Assembly: GCF_002836975.1 (NCBI RefSeq)
Contig: NZ_NIJK01000040.1
Span: 1-64,000 of the forward strand
Reading direction: 5' to 3'
Length of the DNA stretch: 64,000 bases
From: Shewanella indica
Lineage (GTDB): Bacteria; Pseudomonadota; Gammaproteobacteria; Enterobacterales; Shewanellaceae
Shown: piece by piece, positions 35,701-43,259 of the stretch
Numbering within the stretch: the stretch's first letter is position 1
Layout: each line of letters opens with the position of its first letter
The notes under the pieces: model-generated
Seen by the model: the letters and a program-made list of their open reading frames with translations, nothing else
Databases searched by the model: none
What the model was told of the DNA's origin: nothing
Position numbers and translations under genes: made by a program

Positions 35701-35834
35701 AGGCCGAGATCTTGACTCGTATAGGTTGTGACTATGCTCAGGGGTATCTGTATTCCCAGGCATTGGATATCGAAGGCTTTGAACAAAAATATCTTGGTAA
35801 GCATCAGGTCATCGGCAGTGGAAAAGTCAGCTGA
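32778..35834 (+). CDS. Membrane PAS-GGDEF-EAL protein with 5TM-Lyt sensor
   Basis: A 1018-residue cyclic-di-GMP protein. Residues 1-190 hold several transmembrane helices with the 5TMR-LYT look (SISGLFFGGLPTLIGCSIAAAFRIYQGG). Three PAS domains follow (about 210-330, 335-460, 465-590). GGDEF is at residues 661-665, in RLGGDEF, with a RESD inhibitory I-site five residues before it. EAL starts near 789 (KAEALLRW), with DDFGTGYSSL intact. Both catalytic motifs look functional, so it could make or degrade c-di-GMP depending on input. GGGAATAG precedes the ATG. Confidence 0.9.
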   Translation: MEQSIFLPLAQNAAFLLALVFIYDAIPRQQQRDYFQLWRLLIGVIIGGICIALMLTPWNYEPGIFFDSRSVLLSISGLFFGGLPTLIGCSIAAAFRIYQGGGEGVWIGVGVIFSSGLLGLLWRRRRKQSLADIGYPELACFSLLVHLVMLAWMLLLPWETAKGVLASISLPVLTLFPLTNVLLGRLLSRRLEFERDNRIRLQDDFLFRSQFNIGNIGISITAPDQHWLKINPHMSKMLGYTEQELTQLTWSEMTHPDDLPADMAQFRRMLDGEIDEYEMEKRFISKAGHYVYTHMTVACQRHHQQVQLVIAGYIDITSAKLAEQASAASREQLELVLQSGQLGFWDWDPIKDTVVRNKRSAEILGCSLDNLNDNKRLWLDGIHPKDRDWVLRSLDDHLAGKTKQHQVQYRLIRPDGELRWVQDTGKVVSRDEKGRPLRVCGVHVDITEQKQQEASLKLAASVYENSSEAMSVLDEVGTIMTVNSAFSAITGYQAEDILGSNIDMLKCDDHGEVFYRELSQALGHKGRWQGEMWLRCYDDRKIMIWLSINTIHSSGDTPLRRVALFSDITDKKQNERLIWRQANYDALTGLPNRRMFTEHLGNEIRKAVRHQQKFALLFLDLDFFKEVNDTLGHDMGDLLLVETSERLQACVRESDVVARLGGDEFTLLLSDVQDHNGVERVANHILSSLAEPFKLGDETAFISASIGITLFPDDGQTAELLLKHADQAMYAAKDQGRNRFNYFTASMQEYARYRMRLIQDLRQALERNEFELRFQPIVELDSGRVFKAEALLRWNHSERGSVSPAEFIPIAEDTGLIFDIGNWVFEQAARQSAAWRKAYGREVQISINKSPIQFRDEGNRFAEWLELLASLEVSGSGICIEITEGLLLDAKMGVSDKLLAYRDAGIQVSLDDFGTGYSSLAYLKRFDIDYLKIDQSFTRNLETDESDLTLCEAIIVMAHKLGMKVIAEGVETAGQAEILTRIGCDYAQGYLYSQALDIEGFEQKYLGKHQVIGSGKVS

Positions 35835-35887
35835 TAACTTGTGTTTGCGCTATACTCGCCGGCCTTTTTATGTTTCAGGTGTTGAAG

Positions 35888-37156
35888 ATGCAGTTTTCTG
35901 AAACCCAGCTGCCGGGAGCGCTGCTCGAAGCCGTTGCCCAGTGCGGCTATCGTGAGCTGACGGCGGTGCAGCAGCAGGTGTTGCCGGCGGCATTGGCCGG
36001 GCGGGATATTATGGCTTCGGCCCAGACAGGTACAGGCAAAACCGCGGCCTTTGGTTTGCCGTTGTTGGCCGCCTTGATTGATGAGTGGCAGCAACTGGGG
36101 CTCGCTGAGCCTGAGTATGGCGCCGCGCCTAGAGTGCTTATCCTGACACCAACCCGCGAGCTGGCACAGCAGGTGGCAACTCAGTTGGATAAATATGCCG
36201 TCCATACGCCATTTCGCATTCTGGCCATTTTCGGCGGCGCCAACTTCAACCCTCAACGTAAGGCGATAGCGGCCGGTATTGAAGTGCTGGTGGCGACGCC
36301 GGGGCGGTTGTTCGATCACCTTAGCCAAGATCATCTCAGGCTGGATAAGGTTAAGACCCTGGTGTTGGATGAGGCGGACCGCATGTTGGACCTGGGGTTC
36401 TTACCGGATATTGAGCGTCTGGGGCGCTATCTGCCAGCCGGGCATCAGACCATGTTGTTTTCGGCGACCTTCCCCGAGGAGGTCAAGCGCCTCGGGCATA
36501 AGTTGCTTGATAAGCCAGAATGGTTTGAAGTGGATAAAGAGCGCCGAACTCAGGTGCAGATCCTGCAAAAGGTGTATCCGGTAGACTATCGCCGTAAAGC
36601 CGAGTTGCTTGCCGAGCTTATTGGCCGCAATAACTGGCAACAGGTGTTGGCTTTTGTCAGTACCAAGGAGAGCGCCGAGCAGTTGCAGCAAGAGCTGAAA
36701 CTCGACGGCATCAAGAGCGCCTGCTTTCACGGTGACAAGACTCAGGGCGCCCGCAGCCGTGCTCTGGCGCAGTTCATCGATGGTGAGATTCGGGTATTGG
36801 TAGCAACCGATGTCGCGGCCCGAGGCCTGGATATTCCGGCCTTGCCAAGGGTTATCAATCTCGAGCTGCCATCCCAGGCTGATGACTATATTCATCGCAT
36901 CGGCCGTACCGGCAGAGCCGGGCGCAGCGGCGAAGCCATCTCTTTGGTGAGCCCGGCCGAAGAGCAAAAATTGGCTGAAATAGAAGCCTTGCTCGGTTAC
37001 AAGCTGCCAAGAGAAGTACTGCCGGGTTACGAGAAGGGAGCGCCGTTGCCGGAGCGTTATTTACAGCCTATAGATAAGCCCCGACATGCCAAGACTCACA
37101 GGGGCCATAAACCCGGTCGCAAGGGCCAGGCTCCGAAAGGGCCGAGGCGCAGATAG
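35888..37156 (+). CDS. rhlE: DEAD-box RNA helicase, RhlE-type
   Basis: A 422-residue ATP-dependent RNA helicase. All motifs are visible: Q motif (YRELTAVQQQVLP), Walker A AQTGTGKTAAF, PTRELAQQV, VATPGRL, DEADRMLDLGF, SATFPEEV, and the C-terminal VATDVAARGLDIPAL and HRIGRTGRAGR. The basic C-terminal tail (HAKTHRGHKPGRKGQAPKGP) is typical of RhlE-like RNA binding. The ATG at 35888, preceded by AGGTG, is preferred over 35870. RhlE-type helicases help ribosome maturation and RNA turnover; subfamily assignment is from overall likeness. Confidence 0.87.
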   Translation: MQFSETQLPGALLEAVAQCGYRELTAVQQQVLPAALAGRDIMASAQTGTGKTAAFGLPLLAALIDEWQQLGLAEPEYGAAPRVLILTPTRELAQQVATQLDKYAVHTPFRILAIFGGANFNPQRKAIAAGIEVLVATPGRLFDHLSQDHLRLDKVKTLVLDEADRMLDLGFLPDIERLGRYLPAGHQTMLFSATFPEEVKRLGHKLLDKPEWFEVDKERRTQVQILQKVYPVDYRRKAELLAELIGRNNWQQVLAFVSTKESAEQLQQELKLDGIKSACFHGDKTQGARSRALAQFIDGEIRVLVATDVAARGLDIPALPRVINLELPSQADDYIHRIGRTGRAGRSGEAISLVSPAEEQKLAEIEALLGYKLPREVLPGYEKGAPLPERYLQPIDKPRHAKTHRGHKPGRKGQAPKGPRRR

Positions 37157-37254
37157 ATTAAAGAAGCCTGCTATACTCAATGCGTTGCCTCAATAAGCCG
37201 TCGGCAGCGCAGCCCCCTTAGCTTAAGGAATAGTAAAGGTATCAGGAGATGAGT

Positions 37255-37602
37255 ATGTGGCGAAAATTAGTGATCTTGTTGTGGTTGAGTATGCTTGTGG
37301 CTTGTAGTTCTACCCCCAAAGATTGGTCCGGTATGAGTTCAACCGAGATAGCCTCCTGGAAAGAGGCCGGTTTTGACTCCCGAAGCGCCCAGCAGTGGCA
37401 TGTTGCCGGTTTCGATGCCTCAAGCGCAGGCGCCTGGCAGGATGCAGGCTTTAAACTCCAAGATGCCAAAGAGTGGCACTTGCAGAGTTTCTCTGCGGCC
37501 GAGGCCAAGGGCTGGCGCGCCGGTGGCTTTGACTTGGACGATGCCATTGAGAACCGTGCCAAAGGGCTGACACCGATAGTGGATCACGAACTCAAGCCTT
37601 AA
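37255..37602 (+). CDS. Small lipoprotein with five 13-residue tryptophan repeats
   Basis: A 115-residue lipoprotein. A short signal peptide ends in lipobox LVAC, so Cys17 should be lipidated. The mature part is built of exact 13-residue repeats with W at 35, 48, 61, 74 and 87, pattern W-x-x-A-G-F-(D)-x-x-x-A-x-x, plus a shortened unit beginning at W24. The start at 37255 is chosen because AGGAG abuts the ATG at 37249 but is correctly spaced for 37255. No family is recognised. The regular Trp/Phe spacing suggests a small helical repeat solenoid or a surface-binding scaffold in the envelope. It is a single gene with its own terminator. Confidence 0.82.
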   Translation: MWRKLVILLWLSMLVACSSTPKDWSGMSSTEIASWKEAGFDSRSAQQWHVAGFDASSAGAWQDAGFKLQDAKEWHLQSFSAAEAKGWRAGGFDLDDAIENRAKGLTPIVDHELKP

Positions 37603-37611
37603 GGTTTACAG

Positions 37612-37636
37612 AAATGGGCGCTATTTGCGCCCATTT
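37612..37636 (+). terminator. Intrinsic terminator after the repeat lipoprotein
   Basis: AAATGGGCGC (37612-37621) pairs perfectly with GCGCCCATTT (37627-37636) around a 5-nt loop, ending in a T run, ten bases after the stop codon. Confidence 0.88.
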
Positions 37637-37721
37637 TGCATCTGTTTACAATTTCCAGCTAACTCTTTCCCTGCTTGGGTTACACTCTGTTGCCTCAATG
37701 CTGTAAGGAATGGAGTCACAG

Positions 37722-38819
37722 ATGATCCTTAAACCCGTCGCCACAAATCTGATAACCGGCTTTCTCGGCTCAGGCAAAACTACCTTTATCAAAGCGCTGC
37801 TGGCCAATAAGCCCGCTGGCGAGACCTGGGCGGTATTGGTCAATGAGTTCGGTGAAATAGGAATAGATGCCGGTCTGATGGGGCAGAGTGACTCAGGCGT
37901 TGTGATACGAGAAGTACCCGGTGGCTGTTTGTGTTGCGCCGCCGGGGTGCCGACTCAAGTGGCAGTGACCCAGCTGCTGGCCCGGGCCAAACCCGACAGA
38001 TTGCTGATAGAGCCTACCGGCCTTGGACATCCCAAAGAGATTTTGAAAACCCTAAGCTCGAAACAGTTTGCCGAAGTGCTCAGCCTCAAGGCCAGTATCT
38101 GTCTGTTTGACCCGCGCAAACTCAGTGACAAGCGTTATACCGAACATGAGAACTTTCTCTCCCAGCTGCAGATAGCCGATATCCTGATGGCCGGCAAGCA
38201 GGACCTCTGGCAACACCAAGCGCCAATGGCTCTGCCTGGGGATAGGCCGCAAAGTGATCCGGGGAGTGAGCAGCTAAGTGAACAGATAGCCGCCTTTATT
38301 GCCGCTCAGCAACTGGAAGGGGAGCTGTTTTACTGGTCCAAAGAGCAAAAGCTCAGCGATGAATTGTTGCGAGCGCTGGCTCAGCCGGCAAAGGCCAATT
38401 TGAACGTTAAAGCCACACCCATAGGCGCCGGGCTGCTGCGGCAAAATGCCGGTGTGTTTGCCATCAAACCACTTGATGCCGACTCACAAAGCCCCGAAGC
38501 ACCCGAGTGGGACGCTCGCGGCATAGTGTTCAAGAGTAATAAAGGCGAGGGCTGTTACAGCTATGGCTGGATCTTTACTCCGGATTGGCTGTTCGATCTC
38601 GAGCGCCTCTATCGCTGGGCCAAGGCACTCGATGTGGTGCGGCTAAAAGCTGTGATGATCACCAAAGACGGCATAGCGGCACTCAATATGCTCGACGGTG
38701 AATTGAGTGTTGAAGAGCTCGATGATGTCATGGATTCCAGGCTGGAAATCATCAGTCGCGCCCCCTTGCAGCCTGAGTCTTTGGAGCAGCAACTGCTTGC
38801 CATCAAAGTCGCCGAATGA
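37722..38819 (+). CDS. CobW/P47K-family GTPase (COG0523 metal chaperone type)
   Basis: A 365-residue G3E GTPase. Walker A is GFLGSGKTTFIKALL near residue 12. The family's metal-binding CxCC motif is present as GGCLCCAAG near residue 70. DRLLIEPTGLGHP follows and the C-terminal CobW domain starts near residue 270 (DARGIVFKSNKG). Members insert or deliver zinc or other metals to client enzymes; YeiR- and ZigA-like proteins are relatives. The ATG at 37722 is preferred to 37710 because GGAG is properly spaced from it. No Zur-box was recognised upstream, so the metal is not certain. Confidence 0.86.
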   Translation: MILKPVATNLITGFLGSGKTTFIKALLANKPAGETWAVLVNEFGEIGIDAGLMGQSDSGVVIREVPGGCLCCAAGVPTQVAVTQLLARAKPDRLLIEPTGLGHPKEILKTLSSKQFAEVLSLKASICLFDPRKLSDKRYTEHENFLSQLQIADILMAGKQDLWQHQAPMALPGDRPQSDPGSEQLSEQIAAFIAAQQLEGELFYWSKEQKLSDELLRALAQPAKANLNVKATPIGAGLLRQNAGVFAIKPLDADSQSPEAPEWDARGIVFKSNKGEGCYSYGWIFTPDWLFDLERLYRWAKALDVVRLKAVMITKDGIAALNMLDGELSVEELDDVMDSRLEIISRAPLQPESLEQQLLAIKVAE

Positions 38820-38844
38820 TGGCCTATTTAAGGTAGTGGCATCC

Positions 38845-38872
38845 TGGCGGATAACTCGGGTACAATCCGCCA
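38845..38872 (+). terminator. Possible terminator after the CobW gene
   Basis: TGGCGGAT (38845-38852) pairs with ATCCGCCA (38865-38872) around a 12-nt loop, followed by TTCACTTTT. The T tract is interrupted, so termination is likely but not certain. Confidence 0.5.
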
Positions 38873-38994
38873 TTCACTTTTCTAAGGTGATTGATTTCGG
38901 AGCGCTAATTTGAAAAGAGGCCGAGTAGGTGCCTCTTAATATGGCCTCTGATATCGAACTTATGGTTTAACACCTTCGATGTTGAGAAAGCGTC

Positions 38995-40356
38995 ATGACC
39001 CAAAACAGCGTCTCCCAGACTGAGCAGGATCTCGCCTTACTGCAGCAGCCGGTCAGTAAACTCTTTTGGCGTTACACTGTCCCCACTGTGATGTCCATGT
39101 TGGTGACCGGAATTTACGTCACAGTAGATGGGATGTTTATCGGCCATTACCTGGGAGAAACAGGTCTTGCGGGTATTATGCTGGCTTACCCTGTGGGCGC
39201 CATTCTCTATGCGATCGGTGCGCTTTTAGGTATGGGGGGCGCCGCGCTTATCTCCATCAACCTTGGTCGTGGTGACGTCGCCAGGGCCAGAAAAATTCTC
39301 GGCAACACCTTTAGTCTTTGCCTGTTGAGTGCGCTGGTGGTGTCGCTTGCCGGAACCATGTTGACCGACGATATTCTACGCTGGCTGAAAGCCGAAGGTG
39401 AGGTCTATGAAGGTGCCTACCAATACCTGTTCTGGTACTTTGCCTTAGGTATTTTCCCCATTATCTCCATGGCCTTCTCGGCGCTTTTGCGTAATGACGG
39501 TCGCCCCAGTTTCGTCACCTGGATCCTGGTATTTGGAGGTGTGCTCAACACTCTGCTGGATTGGCTGTTTATTGTGGTCTTTCCCTTTGGCCTTGCCGGC
39601 GCCGCCATTGCTACCATGTTGTCCCAGGCGGTCACCGGCGGCCTGTGTCTGCAACATTTCTTTGGCAAGCGCACCCGGCTTAATATCGACTGGCAGCAGA
39701 TGAAGCTGAGCCTGGAGCTGGTTTGGGAAATCGTTAAGTTGGGGATGCCCAGTTTCCTGATGAATCTCTACCTGTCGATTGTCTTGACCATGCATAACAT
39801 GGCGCTGCTGTGGACCGGCACTTCGCTGCATGTGGCCGCCTATGGCGTGGTGAGTTATACCGAGGCCCTGTTCTATTTTGTGTTTGAAGGCATAGCCCTC
39901 GGCACACAACCCATTCTCAGCTTCAATGCCGGTGCCGGTCAATATGACAGGGTCAAGCAGACTGCCAAAATGGCATTTTCCGTTACCTTAATCTGCGCCT
40001 TGCTGGGATTGGTGCTTATCTACAGCCGCCCGGAATGGATGGTGTATCTGTTTGCCGGTGACAACCCGACCCTGGCCCCGGTTGCCATTGAAGGCATGTA
40101 TCTCTATTTCTGGGGCTTACCGATGGAAGGTTTGATTTTGGTGGGCGCCAGTTTCTTCCAGGCCATCAATCGTCCGGCCGAGGCCTCGATACTTACGGGC
40201 AGCAAGTTGCTGCTGATAGGCCTGTTCCTCTGGGTGTTTGCCTGGGCCTTTGGGGTGCCGGGCGTGTGGATCTCCTTGGCGTCCTGCAGCAGCCTATTGT
40301 GCCTGTGGATGTTCTACAGCTTAAAGCGCACCAAGGTGGCATTACACCAACCTTGA
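38995..40356 (+). CDS. MATE-family multidrug/cation antiporter
   Basis: A 453-residue inner-membrane exporter with about 12 transmembrane helices. MATE features: LFWRYTVPTVMSMLVTGIYVTVDGMFIGHYLG at the start, GMGGAALISINLGRGDVARAR near residue 85 and the internal-repeat counterpart GIALGTQPILSFNAGAGQYDRVKQ near residue 300. It exports cationic compounds with sodium or proton exchange. It resembles the MepA/DinF-type branch more than NorM in its Q-P-I-L-S-F-N-A-G motif. It stands alone, with no adjacent regulator. Confidence 0.88.
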   Translation: MTQNSVSQTEQDLALLQQPVSKLFWRYTVPTVMSMLVTGIYVTVDGMFIGHYLGETGLAGIMLAYPVGAILYAIGALLGMGGAALISINLGRGDVARARKILGNTFSLCLLSALVVSLAGTMLTDDILRWLKAEGEVYEGAYQYLFWYFALGIFPIISMAFSALLRNDGRPSFVTWILVFGGVLNTLLDWLFIVVFPFGLAGAAIATMLSQAVTGGLCLQHFFGKRTRLNIDWQQMKLSLELVWEIVKLGMPSFLMNLYLSIVLTMHNMALLWTGTSLHVAAYGVVSYTEALFYFVFEGIALGTQPILSFNAGAGQYDRVKQTAKMAFSVTLICALLGLVLIYSRPEWMVYLFAGDNPTLAPVAIEGMYLYFWGLPMEGLILVGASFFQAINRPAEASILTGSKLLLIGLFLWVFAWAFGVPGVWISLASCSSLLCLWMFYSLKRTKVALHQP

Positions 40357-40493
40357 GGGACAGGAAATGATGGCAAATATTTACCTGCATCAGTGATATA
40401 TAAAGAAATATTAATTTAGAACTCGGGTTATTTTTGAGCGGGATCATGTTATAAAAGACTATCTTGCATTAGTTCATACTCTTGGGGGAATTT

Positions 40494-41783
40494 GTGACCA
40501 GTAAGCGGATTTTAATTGTGGGCGGCGGCGCCGGAGGATTGGCGCTGGCATCCAAGCTGGGACGCAAATTGGGCCTGAAGGAAGAGGCTGAAATAACCCT
40601 GATAGATAAGAGTCCGGTACATATCTGGAAGCCCAAACTGCACGAAGTGGCCGTTGGGGTGATAGATCAATCAGTAGAAGGCTTGCTGTATCGCGACCAT
40701 GGCCTGAAAAATGGCTATCGTTTTCTGCGCGGTGAAATGCTGCAATGCGATCCTGAGGCCAAGACTATCACTCTGGCGGGTGTCAGTAATGATGACGGCG
40801 AGCAGATTATCGCCGAGCGTGATTTACCCTATGATTATTTGGTGATCGCCATCGGCGGGGTGGCCAACAGCTTCAACACCCCGGGTGCCAAAGAGCACTG
40901 TATCTTCCTCGACAGCCTCGACAGCGCCAATCAATTTCACCACAAGTTGCTGGACAACCTGTTGCTGCTGGATGAAACCAGTGAAAAGCTCAGTATCGGC
41001 ATAGTGGGCGCCGGCGCGACCGGAGTTGAGCTGGCCGCTGAGTTGCATCATGTGCTGGACTCGGTCAAAGAATACGGTTACCTCAATGTCGACAAGCATC
41101 ATCTGGAAATTCACCTGATTGAGGCGGCGCCCAAGATATTGCCGGCATTGCCGGACAAGGTGAGTTCCAGAGCCCAGTCTGTGCTGGATCATATCGGGGT
41201 TCGCTTGCATATTGGGGTGCAGGTCAAAGAGGTGACCAAGCAGGGGTTTGTGACCCAGGAAGATGTGCTGATCCCTGCCGGACTCAAGGTGTGGGCGGCC
41301 GGCGTCAAGGGGCCGGATGTACTGCAACAGTTTGATAAGTTGCCGGTCAATAACCGTAATCTCATCGAGGTCGATGCCTGTATGCGGGTCAAGGGCCACA
41401 AGGATATCTACGCCTTGGGCGACTGCGCCTTTTTGGTGCAGGACAACGGCAAGCCTGTGCCTCCTCGGGCCCAAGCCGCATCGCAGATGGCGGAAACCCT
41501 GTATAAAAATATTCTCAACCGCTTGAAGGGCAAGGCCGAAAATCCTTTTGTCTACCGCGACTATGGTTCATTGGTGTCACTGAGCCGTTTCTCGGCGGTG
41601 GGCAATCTGATGGGTAACCTGAGATCCGGCTCCCTGTTTATTGAGGGTTATGTGGCGCGGATGATGTACATGTCCCTGTATCAACGTCATTTAGCGAGTT
41701 TGTACGGTTGGTTTTCGGCGTTGGTGTATCGTCTGGCGCAGCGGCTGCTGAAGTGGCACAGGCCCAAACTCAAGCTGCACTGA
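40494..41783 (+). CDS. ndh: Type II NADH:quinone oxidoreductase (NDH-2), copy 2
   Basis: A 429-residue paralogue of the enzyme at 11.8-13.1 kb. FAD motif LIVGGGAGGLALASKLG, NADH motif IVGAGATGVELAAELHH, YALGDCAFL, and a canonical quinone-site motif AQAASQ (PPRAQAASQMA). The C-terminal amphipathic basic helix (YRLAQRLLKWHRPKLKLH) should bind the inner membrane. The start is GTG at 40494 with GGGGGA 6 nt upstream; an in-frame TTG at 40482 lies before that site. This copy matches the E. coli Ndh consensus in the AQxAxQ motif better than copy 1. Confidence 0.9.
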   Translation: MTSKRILIVGGGAGGLALASKLGRKLGLKEEAEITLIDKSPVHIWKPKLHEVAVGVIDQSVEGLLYRDHGLKNGYRFLRGEMLQCDPEAKTITLAGVSNDDGEQIIAERDLPYDYLVIAIGGVANSFNTPGAKEHCIFLDSLDSANQFHHKLLDNLLLLDETSEKLSIGIVGAGATGVELAAELHHVLDSVKEYGYLNVDKHHLEIHLIEAAPKILPALPDKVSSRAQSVLDHIGVRLHIGVQVKEVTKQGFVTQEDVLIPAGLKVWAAGVKGPDVLQQFDKLPVNNRNLIEVDACMRVKGHKDIYALGDCAFLVQDNGKPVPPRAQAASQMAETLYKNILNRLKGKAENPFVYRDYGSLVSLSRFSAVGNLMGNLRSGSLFIEGYVARMMYMSLYQRHLASLYGWFSALVYRLAQRLLKWHRPKLKLH

Positions 41784-41806
41784 TAAAGTGATTTTGAATC
41801 TTATCC

Positions 41807-41833
41807 TAAAGGCGCTCTGTAGAGCGCCTTTTT
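41807..41833. terminator. Bidirectional terminator between ndh copy 2 and the LacI gene
   Basis: AAAGGCGCTCT (41808-41818 region) pairs with AGAGCGCCTTT across a short loop, with A-run and T-run on either side. It can serve both the plus-strand ndh and the convergent minus-strand lacI-type gene. Confidence 0.85.
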
Positions 41834-41846
41834 AGTGGCTGGAATT

Positions 41847-42863
41847 TCAGCTTGCTTGCACCCTGGCGCTCGAGTCTCTGATAACCGGCTCTGGGGTAAA
41901 GATTTCACTGCAAACGCTCTGTTCACGGCGATTGGCAATCAACAGTTCGGTAGCTATCTGGGCAATCTTGCCGTTGGGCTGATGCACTGTGGTCAACTTG
42001 GGCCAGGTTTGGCGTGAGAAGGGGCTGTCCTCAAAGCCGACAATCGAGAGCTCGGTGGGAATATCCACCCCTTCCAGCCTGGCGGCAAACAGGGCACCGG
42101 CGGCGATTTCGTCGTTACAGGCTACTATGGCGCTGGGCCGGTTAGCCTTTTTGAGTAGCTTTTTGGCACCTTCAACTCCGGATTCAAACGAGTATTCACC
42201 CTCGACAATCAGCTCGGGAGATTCGTCCAGGCCGTTGTCCCTCAAGGCCTGACGATAACCTTCGAGACGCTCTTTGGTTGATTGGTGCTGATAGTCGCCG
42301 CTGAGAAAGGCGATTTGCCTATGTCCGAGATCGATAAGATGTTGGGTAATGGCCACGGCGCCGGATCTGTCGTTAACCAGTACCGCCAGCCCGGTATCGG
42401 CCAGCACTCTGTCACCGGCCATGATGCGAACATAGTTGGCGCCTATGGCATCCAGGGCGGAAAGTACCTTGGGATCTTCCGACAGCGGCGGCGTCAGTAC
42501 CAGTCCGGCCAGGCGGGCATGTTTCACCATGGTGGTCAGCTGTTCACAAATACCATCGGCCTTGGCATCACAGGGATGGATCAGCAGCTCATAGCCCTTG
42601 TCCCGACAGGCGGAGAGAATACCGTTCTGCATATCGATAATGTAGTAGGCGTTGGGGTTGTCATAGACGAAGCCTATGACATAGGAACTGGTGGCAGCCA
42701 GGTTGCGGGCAGCTAAATTGGGCTGGTAATTCAACGCTTTGATTGCAGCATTGACCTTGTCGATAGTGGCCTGTTTAACCGAAGGCTCATTATTGGTGAC
42801 CCGGGATACTGTCTTGATGGAAACGCCGGCATATTTAGCCACGTCATTGATGGTTACTTTCAT
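41847..42863 (-). CDS. LacI-family transcriptional regulator
   Basis: A 338-residue repressor. The N-terminal HTH and hinge are textbook: VTINDVAKYAGVSIKTVSRVTNNEPSVKQAT, then AIKALNYQPNLAARNLA. The periplasmic-binding-protein-like sensor domain fills residues 60-330. It faces a TonB-dependent receptor of the carbohydrate type across about 400 bp, and a CG-centred palindrome lies just before that receptor gene. The closest pattern in my memory is the sugar-catabolic LacI regulators of Shewanella such as NagR, but no nag genes are present here, so the effector sugar is open. Confidence 0.88.
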   Translation of the reverse strand: MKVTINDVAKYAGVSIKTVSRVTNNEPSVKQATIDKVNAAIKALNYQPNLAARNLAATSSYVIGFVYDNPNAYYIIDMQNGILSACRDKGYELLIHPCDAKADGICEQLTTMVKHARLAGLVLTPPLSEDPKVLSALDAIGANYVRIMAGDRVLADTGLAVLVNDRSGAVAITQHLIDLGHRQIAFLSGDYQHQSTKERLEGYRQALRDNGLDESPELIVEGEYSFESGVEGAKKLLKKANRPSAIVACNDEIAAGALFAARLEGVDIPTELSIVGFEDSPFSRQTWPKLTTVHQPNGKIAQIATELLIANRREQSVCSEIFTPEPVIRDSSARVQAS

Positions 42864-43182
42864 TCAACTTAGTCCGAGATATCAGGCGAATACTCACAGC
42901 CAGCAGGGGCCGGAAGCGGCATGGCCGCTGTCGAGCATCTTATACTGCTGACTTTTAATCAGTTTGGCAACGCAGAATTTAGCCATGATTTAGTCTGGGA
43001 CTTAATTTGTTTCCCGCTACAGTTGACATGCTTGGTTGTATAAAACGCTGCCAGAACAGTTTTTGACCAGCTTAAAAATCTGTTTTACCCCACTAACACA
43101 GCAATATGACAGTTTTTGTTTGCTTTGCAGTTATTTTGTTGTGGCAAGGCTGTTAATTATTGTGTAATGTTTGTTCCTGGAC

Positions 43183-43198
43183 ATGACAGCGTTGTCAT
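43183..43198. promoter_or_regulatory. Candidate LacI-family operator upstream of the TonB receptor
   Basis: ATGACAGCGTTGTCAT is palindromic apart from one pair of positions flanking the central CG. CG-centred 14-18 bp palindromes are the standard binding site of LacI-family regulators. It is 62 bp before the receptor's ATG and opposite the divergent LacI-type gene. Confidence 0.65.
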
Positions 43199-43259
43199 TC
43201 CCTTGGAGGGAATGGTTATGGCAACAAAAAAGATAATAAAGTGATGGAAGGGAAACGAG

